From contig PS015219.1 of NCBI GenBank assembly GCA_048213135.1, forward strand, positions 84,225 through 148,224: a DNA stretch of 64,000 bases, given 5' to 3'. Of the stretch, positions 57,801 through 64,000 are shown piece by piece. Origin of the DNA: Reclinomonas americana ATCC 50394. Its lineage: Eukaryota > Jakobida > Jakobea > Jakobida. Numbering within the stretch: the stretch's first letter is position 1; every line of letters starts with the position of its first letter. A model generated the notes under the pieces. It ran no database searches and was not told the origin of the DNA. It was given only the letters and a program-made list of their open reading frames with translations. The translations under genes were made by a program, and so were the position numbers.

Positions 57801-60800
57801 NNNNNNNNNNNNNNNNNNNNNNNNNNNNNNNNNNNNNNNNNNNNNNNNNNNNNNNNNNNNNNNNNNNNNNNNNNNNNNNNNNNNNNNNNNNNNNNNNNNN
57901 NNNNNNNNNNNNNNNNNNNNNNNNNNNNNNNNNNNNNNNNNNNNNNNNNNNNNNNNNNNNNNNNNNNNNNNNNNNNNNNNNNNNNNNNNNNNNNNNNNNN
58001 NNNNNNNNNNNNNNNNNNNNNNNNNNNNNNNNNNNNNNNNNNNNNNNNNNNNNNNNNNNNNNNNNNNNNNNNNNNNNNNNNNNNNNNNNNNNAATTCGAG
58101 TGATGAGTCGGGGGAGAAGTGGGGCAGCTGCCGCAAGCAGTCTCACCATTGTACGCAAGAGACGGCGCTCGTGATCCACCAGCCACAATGAAACACGCTC
58201 GGCGTCCATGACCTGGATCGAAAGAAACGAAGGGGTGAGTGATCGCGGGGAGGCAAGGGAAACGTGAGGTGCTGCTGACCTCTCGTGACTGCTGCATGAT
58301 CTGATTAATCACATGCTCGTTGGGGGCACCGTTGGTCATCGAGGAAGCAATCGCGAAAATGGACTACGCAATGCGGAGGTCAGTGGTGGTGGAGCAAAGA
58401 AAGAGCACTGACGGGTGAGAGCGGTACACACCCCAATCTTCTGCTTGCCCTCCTGCACGCGACGCGACATGGACTGGTTGTTAAGCGCCACGGCGCAAAA
58501 GTTGGCAATGGCCGTGACCGTGCGTTCGTCGCTGGCACTAAACGTCAAGTCCTTGGCATTCCTCTTGTTCAGCACCTGAAGCGATGCACGAGAAGAGTGT
58601 GAGAAGCAAGCTGCGAGGGCCATGCGCAATCAAGCATTTGAAGTACCTGAATCACACCAATGACGTGTCCGTCGACCGTGACCGGCACGGTCAGCATGCT
58701 GCGAGTAATGTAGCCGCGCTGCTGATCCACCGAGTCGTTGAAGGCCGAGTGTCCGCGCACATTGGGTGTGTTGACCAGCGTGCCAGTTTGTGCGACGTGA
58801 CCAACAATACCGGTGCCCAGAGGCACACGAATCTCCTCCGTGTCTGCGAACCACAAGTGTGAGGCATACAATGTACAACAAAAGTGAGACGCACACACAC
58901 GCTGCACTCACCATGTGCCACCTTGGTCAACAGCACCTCGTTGTCCCAGTCGACCACATACACCGAGCAGCGATCGGCACCGACAATGTCTCGTGTGCAG
59001 TCGGCGATGCGCAGCAAGCAGTTGCTTGTCGTGTCGTGACTGAGAATGTTGGCAAACTCCACGTACGTGTTGCTGCGCACAATCTCCTTTTGTGTGCGCT
59101 CATGATGCAGCGCATTGGTCAGCGAGATGCCGACAAACACTCCGAGAATGGTGCAAAAGTATTCGTCGTCGTCAGTGTACGGCTCGCCGCCGTTCTTGTT
59201 GATGAACTGCAGCACACCAATGATCTGTCCGTGACTCTTGATTGGCAGGCACAGCATGCTCTGCGTGTATGCATGTGAGCCCACCGTTTTCCAACGCGGA
59301 AACGATTTCGAGATGATTTCCGTACCTTGGTGGTGTAGCCGGTGAGCTCGTCGACATCGTGATTGAAACGCGGGTGCGCGTAGGCGTCGCGAACATTGAG
59401 CACCGTCTCTGCAGCGGTCGTGCACACACGAATGAGGAGACGCGTGTGTGGTGCACCACAAAACAGAGAATGCGAGTTGTTACGCACCCGACGTGACACA
59501 CAAGCCCGCAATACCCGATGTCGCGGGCAAGCGGAATTCACTCATGCCATCGGCCATCAGCGACACCAACTCGTTTGTGTCCTTGTCCAACAAGAACATG
59601 GTGGCGCTGTGCATGTGCGCGAGGTGGTGAGTGACGAGCAACATCGTTTTGTCACCGTCGCACTCACCGGTCGGAGCGTGTCAGTGTGCGGGCATCTGTG
59701 AGGATTTGAGATGCGAGTTGTGTGGTCGAAATGTTGCTCTGCGCAGGGCGGTCGGGCAGTGAGGATGCTTGTCGACGTGCAATCACAGTGCAGGCTCGCG
59801 CACCGTGACATCTCGAGCGAATCCGAGAAGCGCCTGCAGTCGGTCCTTGTCGTTGCGTGCGTGCTCGTAGTTGCGCTCCAGCAGCTGCTTGCTGAGAATG
59901 TTGTCGAAGGCCAGGCTGACCGACTGCAACACAATCTCCACCGCCTGCACCACTTGATCGTCCATTTGGCGTCGGCTGCTGCCCCGCTGAATGCCGTAGA
60001 CGAGAACGCCAGCATGCTATGATAGGAGATAGAGTTGGCACACGAGACAGGCATCAAACATATCACAAACAAAGATCCACTCTTACCGATGTCTTGTCGC
60101 GGTTCTGGAACGGCGAAAAGGCTACCTGCGTCACTGGAGCTGCTGTGCCGTGCAGTGCCGGATCATCGGTCCGTGCATTGTATCGTCTGTCGCTCGACAG
60201 ATCTGCGACATGCACCACCGGCGAGCAGCTCAGCACGCTGCATCGAACCTTGCAGACTAAAAAGAACCGATGCTCACCATTGACCACCACCGTGGTCTGC
60301 GTGTTCATGGCAAACATGNNNNNNNNNNNNNNNNNNNNNNNNNNNNNNNNNNNNNNNNNNNNNNNNNNNNNNNNNNNNNNNNNNNNNNNNNNNNNNNNNN
60401 NNNNNNNNNNNNNNNNNNNNNNNNNNNNNNNNNNNNNNNNNNNNNNNNNNNNNNNNNNNNNNNNNNNNNNNNNNNNNNNNNNNNNNNNNNNNNNNNNNNN
60501 NNNNNNNNNNNNNNNNNNNNNNNNNNNNNNNNNNNNNNNNNNNNNNNNNNNNNNNNNNNNNNNNNNNNNNNNNNNNNNNNNNNNNNNNNNNNNNNNNNNN
60601 NNNNNNNNNNNNNNNNNNNNNNNNNNNNNNNNNNNNNNNNNNNNNNNNNNNNNNNNNNNNNNNNNNNNNNNNNNNNNNNNNNNNNNNNNNNNNNNNNNNN
60701 NNNNNNNNNNNNNNNNNNNNNNNNNNNNNNNNNNNNNNNNNNNNNNNNNNNNNNNNNNNNNNNNNNNNNNNNNNNNNNNNNNNNNNNNNNNNNNNNNNNN

Positions 60801-61595
60801 NNNNNNNNNNNNNNNNNNNNNNNNNNNNNNNNNNNNNNNNNNNNNNNNNNNNNNNNNNNNNNNNNNNNNNNNNNNNNNNNNNNNNNNNNNNNNNNNNNNN
60901 NNNNNNNNNNNNNNNNNNNNNNNNNNNNNNNNNNNNNNNNNNNNNNNNNNNNNNNNNNNNNNNNNNNNNNNNNNNNNNNNNNNNNNNNNNNNNNNNNNNN
61001 NNNNNNNNNNNNNNNNNNNNNNNNNNNNCACAGACTGATGCCGGTATCCTCCGTGCGTTGCACAGTCTTGCCTTGATCGTCGACGCAGAACCACACCAAC
61101 TTCTTGTGCCGTGCGTCGTGGAACACGATATTTGCAAAGTCCACCGGCAACACGGCTGTGTGTGGGGGGAGTGTGAGCACGCTGATACTCTTCCTCACTC
61201 TCTCTCTCTCCCTTTCTCCCACTCACGCACCTGGTAGTCCCTGCTTCACCGCGGTCATGAGACCCGACGGATCCTTGTCGCACATGCCACATGTCACAAT
61301 GGTATCGAGCAGGTCGCAGGCGGCCACCATGCGCTCTGCCGGAATTAGCTCGCGCAGCAGTCGAGCCGTCTGCAGCTTCGCTCCACCTGCTCCAGCCACG
61401 CCCGCTGCCGCTTCGCCGACGGAGGATGAGCCCACCGAGCTCGCACCCCGTGATCGGCCGGCACTCGTCGCACGCGCGCTCATGCTTCCGCCTCGCGCAC
61501 TGCTCAGTGGTGTCTGATCCTCGCTGAACCGGGGCGTCACCAGGGCCGGCGCGAAAGACAGCGCGCCTCCTCCCAAGATTGGCACCGGATCTACA

Positions 61596-61629
<34 letters not shown>

Positions 61630-62221
61630 CGATGATTTAATGCATGCATTGCAATCGTGCACAAAAAATCGAGAAAACGGAACAAGACGTAACTGACAAT
61701 GCCGAGCATCGTCGCTCCGGCGTGCACTCCAATGTCTTGCAGCGCATTCGCATCGTCCAGCGCAAGCCCATCATACGATAGTACCTGACTCCACTCCTCG
61801 AATCCTGCCGTCACATGCGTGTGTGAGCCGGAAGACACACAAACCAAACGAGAGACAGACGGACGAGTGCCGGTATTGAGGAAAACGTGAGTGATACACG
61901 AAACAAAGAATGACACGGCTGTGTGTGTGTGCGTGCGTGTGTGTGCGTCTCTCGCCCTTTCACGGGTGCGCACACAGAAGGGAGAGAACACACGCAGAGG
62001 AGTGCGAGAGTGAAGGGAGTGTTTCGGAATACTAACGGCGCGTCACGCATCCGGCAAGGAATAGGCACAAAGGAAGAGCCGTCCACTCCACACTCACCCG
62101 TCTGCGCCTTCACCAACGCCTTCACATCTCGCAGGGTGGCGTCAGCCGCAGCATCCACCTCCACACGCTGTTGCGTGACAGCTCCGCGTTCGACACGCGT
62201 CAAGTTGACCGAAAAGCGCAT
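54866..62221 (-). CDS. Ubiquitin-like / multi-GAF cyclic-nucleotide phosphodiesterase (interrupted model)
   Basis: The start MRFSVNLTRVERGAVTQQRV forms a ubiquitin-like fold with LRDVKALVKAQTG, WSQVLSYDGLALDDANALQD and IGVHAGATM. A Ser/Gly linker leads to GAF-A (VDFANIVFHDARHKKLVWFC, a 710-N gap, then VHVADLSSDRRYNA, HAGVLVYGIQRGSS). GAF-B contains AYAHPRFNHDVDELTGYTTK and GVLQFINKNGGEPYTDDDEY. GAF-C has PLGTGIVGHVAQTGTLVNT and NKRNAKDLTFSASDE. GAF-D starts SIFAIASSMTNGAPNEHVI and runs into a 618-N gap. The C-terminal half of a class I PDE catalytic domain resumes at 55690: FNNGHINAIESPFAML, TMESHHAALAVGILS, GLILATDMAKHGDWLKRF, ADISNIARP and ASLQVGF (purine-binding Gln). The first half of the catalytic domain is missing, where an inverted contig sits. 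Confidence 0.8.
55691..55808. other. Assembly gap (118 N) between PDE catalytic exons and the inverted copy
   Basis: To the left is a PDE exon (FNNGHINA…) on the minus strand. To the right begins sequence matching the reverse complement of 62864 and below. The junction is therefore bridged only by N. Confidence 0.9.
55809..56267 (-). pseudogene. Truncated second copy of the methyltransferase 5' end
   Basis: It starts MLVRRRALVLLRHLAQPPSV and continues through KLQEIMSSKEQAEG, WDEAWRTGVTPWETSEA and ALVPGM, equivalent to the first exons at 62401-62864. It ends at the 118-N gap without motif I or later exons. The reading frames are intact, so the break comes from the gap and not from mutation. 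It is either an allele fragment or a partial duplicate. Confidence 0.75.
56445..57446 (+). pseudogene. Truncated second copy of the UBL-GAF-PDE 5' end
   Basis: It encodes the same ubiquitin-like domain, Ser/Gly linker and start of GAF-A (ending SGLMTAVKQGLPG) as the minus-strand gene at 62221-61223, with matching introns. The frame is open and the predicted protein differs little, but the sequence stops at the 618-N gap. On this strand no following exons exist, because beyond the gap the GAF exons lie on the opposite strand. It cannot be a complete gene as assembled. Confidence 0.75.
57475..58092. other. Assembly gap (618 N) between inverted copy and GAF-D
   Basis: The strand of the coding sequence flips across this gap: plus-strand UBL exons on the left, minus-strand GAF-D on the right. 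The gap and the neighbouring inverted segment replace the rest of GAF-D and the first half of the phosphodiesterase catalytic domain. Confidence 0.9.
60319..61028. other. Assembly gap (710 N) inside GAF-A
   Basis: GAF-A exons lie on both sides in the same orientation (…TEDTGIS before and MNTQTTVVVNGEHRFFLVC after in transcript order), so part of GAF-A and probably introns are missing. Confidence 0.85.
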
Positions 62222-62400
62222 GTGAGACAACTCAACCACGCCGCCGCAGCGACTGAGACCAGAGAGGACGACTGGGGGTGTTGCTCCAGTGGCTTTCGGA
62301 GTCCCCTGTTGGTTTCTTCTTTGCTCCGAACTCTTTTCTCTCGCTCACAGCCTAAAAACGGTCGCAGTATGTGCTCGCGCGATCACACTGTCCCATCACA
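62222..62400. promoter_or_regulatory. Divergent promoter region of UBL-GAF-PDE and methyltransferase
   Basis: The 179 bp between the two start codons must hold both promoters. The segment recurs in the inverted copy (56268-56444) with only scattered differences, so it can be compared base by base. I see no TATA-like or other named element. Confidence 0.5.
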
Positions 62401-63697
62401 ATGCTCGTGCGACGTCGCGCTCTTGTGCTCCTGCGCCATCTCGCGCAACCGCCCTCAGTGCGACCGTTGAGCACTACTGGCATGTCACATCAAGTGCAGC
62501 GCACAAAGCTGCAGGAGATCATGTCGAGCAAGGAGCAAGCAGAAGGTCTCTCTCTCTCACACTCTCTCCTTGGCCGCTGCGCACAGCTCGTTCTCACGTG
62601 TGAGCAGGGTGGGATGAGGCATGGCGCACGGGTGTCACTCCGTGGGAGACCAGTGAGGCGTGGTGCGCATTGTTCATCATCATCGTCCTCATCTTTGTTT
62701 CTTTGTGTTGACATCTCCCCTGCATGCAGTCCTCTGCTGCGACGACTGGTGGCCACCAACTGGTTTGCGCATCATCAGGCGCGACCGGATGGTGGACGCG
62801 CACTGGTCCCTGGAATGGTGCATCCTCCCCTCGTCGCGATCGATCGCTGTCTTCTTTTTGCTGANNNNNNNNNNNNNNNNNNNNCTACACTTGCACAGGG
62901 AACGGGATACGATTGCCACGCGCTCAAGGGCGCCTTCCGCACAGTGGTCGGGCTCGATCTGGTGGAGGTGGCCGTGGAGCGTGCCCGCAAGGTGCTCACT
63001 CTTTCTCTCTTCGTCTCTCTCTCTCTCTCTCTCTCTCATACACAATCGTCGCAGATCGCGGAGGAGCGCAAGGTGGAAGGCTGTGAGTTTATTGCCGCCG
63101 ACTTTTTCACTTACAAGCCCGACAAGCCGTACTCGTTCATCTTTGAGTTGCGTGTGCCGTGCTGCTGCTGCTCGTCTGCCGAGTGCCCGTCACTCACACG
63201 TTCTCCATCTCGTGGTCGCAGTTATGCGTTGCGTCTCTCCGCAAGACGAGAGCAGTGGTCGGTGTGGACATGCTGACCCCTTTCCCTGCCACGCAGCTTC
63301 CTGGCCGCACTGCCACCGTCCCTGCGACAGCCGTGGGCAGAGAAGGTCTGCCATTCCTTGCCGCCGTCTCTGCGACGTAGATTGTGACTGACAACCGTGC
63401 ATCAAAGATGAAGGAATTGTTGTGCCCGGGCGGCGAACTGCTGACGCTCATCTTCCCGCTGGGCACCTACGAGGGCGGCCCGCCATACGCCATGAGCTAC
63501 GAGCTGTTGCGTGAAGTTGTCCCCGAATACCAGTATCATTGGTGCAACGTCGCGCGACTTACACGTTTTTTCCGCGCAGTGTGCAAGGCTTGCTGCGGCC
63601 GCTCGGCTTTGAGAACATCTACGACGAACCAGTGGTGAAGGACTCGATCAAGCCACGCCGAGGCGCCGAGCGTGCCGTCGTATGGCGACGTCCATGA
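62401..63697 (+). CDS. TPMT/HOL-like SAM-dependent methyltransferase with possible mitochondrial leader
   Basis: It starts MLVRRRALVLLRHLAQPPSV, an Arg-rich, acid-free leader. Spliced exons then read GWDEAWRTGVTPWETSEAP, LLRRLVATNWFAHHQ, and motif I ALVPGMGTGYDCHALKGAF, whose halves are joined across the intron holding a 20-N gap (62865-62884). VVGLDLVEVAVERARK, EERKVEGCEFIAADFFTYKP, SFIFDFLAALPPSLRQPW, ELLCPGGELLTLIFPLG, GGPPYAMSYELLREV and LLRPLGFENIYDEP follow, ending VVWRRP. W.E.W..G.TPW and LIF/QFPL..GGPPY identify the thiopurine/halide-thiol methyltransferase (TPMT, HOL) superfamily. The substrate (thiol, halide or thiopurine-like) cannot be told from the sequence. A second ATG (62482) would omit the leader. 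It shares a promoter region with the phosphodiesterase. Confidence 0.82.
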
Positions 63698-63863
63698 AGT
63701 TAAAACAAAAAGTTCGGTTTTTCTTTCGTCCAAAAGTGCCGGCACGCGCTTATTGTTTTTGTGCTCCGATCGCGCAAGCCACCACCACCACCACCGCCAC
63801 TGCCAACTCCCGCGCACGCGACACTAGTGTGAGACACACACACAGAGAGAGAGAGAGTGAGAC

Positions 63864-64000
63864 ATGACGAGTCACCGCGACAGTGAGCCTGTGGTCACCG
63901 CACTGGCCTCGGACTCGCTCTACCACCAACTGCACATGCACCAAAAGCCTTCGATGATGGCGACAACGCAGCAGAGTGTGTCGGACGCTGTCAACAACGA
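63864..64000 (+). CDS. 5' part of an unrecognised gene, cut by window end
   Basis: It opens MTSHRDSEPVVTALASDSLY and continues HQLHMHQKPSMMATTQQSVS with no stop before the last base. The ATG follows a CA/GA-rich tract typical of leaders in this window, and the frame stays open for 45 residues. The sequence is Ser/Thr/His/Gln-rich and probably a disordered N terminus. No family can be named. Confidence 0.5.
   Translation, partial: MTSHRDSEPVVTALASDSLYHQLHMHQKPSMMATTQQSVSDAVNN

Noticed and set aside
1-64000. tRNA, rRNA, CRISPR arrays or transposon coding regions
   Set aside because: I looked for cloverleaf-like A/B boxes, rRNA-like conserved stretches, regular spacer repeats and transposase or reverse-transcriptase motifs and saw none. 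Small RNAs cannot be excluded by eye.

Overview
The window is a nuclear scaffold from a gene-dense, intron-rich, moderately GC-rich unicellular eukaryote. Nearly every gene is cut by short GT...AG introns (mostly 50-120 nt) with long CA/GT, GA/CT or pyrimidine tracts, and intergenic spacers are often under 200 bp. I count 24 gene models, two of them running off the window ends. VPS18, GET4, SUCO/Slp1, mucolipin (TRPML), TMEM260, an EBP-type isomerase, selenoprotein S, a multi-GAF cyclic-nucleotide phosphodiesterase and a class III PAQR together suggest a protist near the opisthokonts or another flagellate or amoeboid lineage. I cannot name a genus. Eleven runs of N mark assembly gaps, several inside genes.

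Layout, left to right: a large coiled-coil protein (5' end missing, +); GET4 (+); an Ssd1-like cold-shock plus degenerate RNB protein (-); a SUCO/Slp1-like SUN-domain ER protein (+); a secreted orphan with a ~950-nt pyrimidine-rich intron (-); two coiled-coil orphans (+,+); a BTB-BACK protein (+); an acyl-protein thioesterase (-); a secreted GH18 protein (+); a mucolipin-like channel (-); a coiled-coil protein (+); VPS18 (-); TMEM260 (+); an EBP-family protein (+); a large unrecognised protein (-); selenoprotein S with an in-frame UGA and a SECIS (+); an EngB GTPase (-); a mitochondrial carrier (+); a DEDDh exonuclease (-); an LRR-PAQR fusion (+); a ubiquitin-like/multi-GAF/phosphodiesterase gene (-); a TPMT/HOL-like methyltransferase (+); and the start of one more gene (+).

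From about 6.5 kb onward the strands alternate almost strictly, giving head-to-head pairs with 14-180 bp between start codons and tail-to-tail pairs with 50-220 bp between stops. Most promoters must therefore be compact and shared. Membrane and secretory-pathway functions recur: GET4 in tail-anchored insertion, SUCO and selenoprotein S in the ER, TMEM260 in O-mannosylation, EBP in sterol synthesis, VPS18 and mucolipin in lysosomes. This may be coincidence.

The most notable items are: (1) a phosphodiesterase with an N-terminal ubiquitin-like domain and four GAF domains, interrupted by an inverted 1.66-kb copy of its own 5' end and of its divergent neighbour, bounded by gaps and possibly a misplaced haplotype contig; (2) a complete selenoprotein S gene ending Sec-Gly-stop with a type II SECIS; (3) an LRR-PAQR fusion; (4) an RNB protein lacking most catalytic aspartates; and (5) a VPS18 whose RING has lost three zinc ligands.
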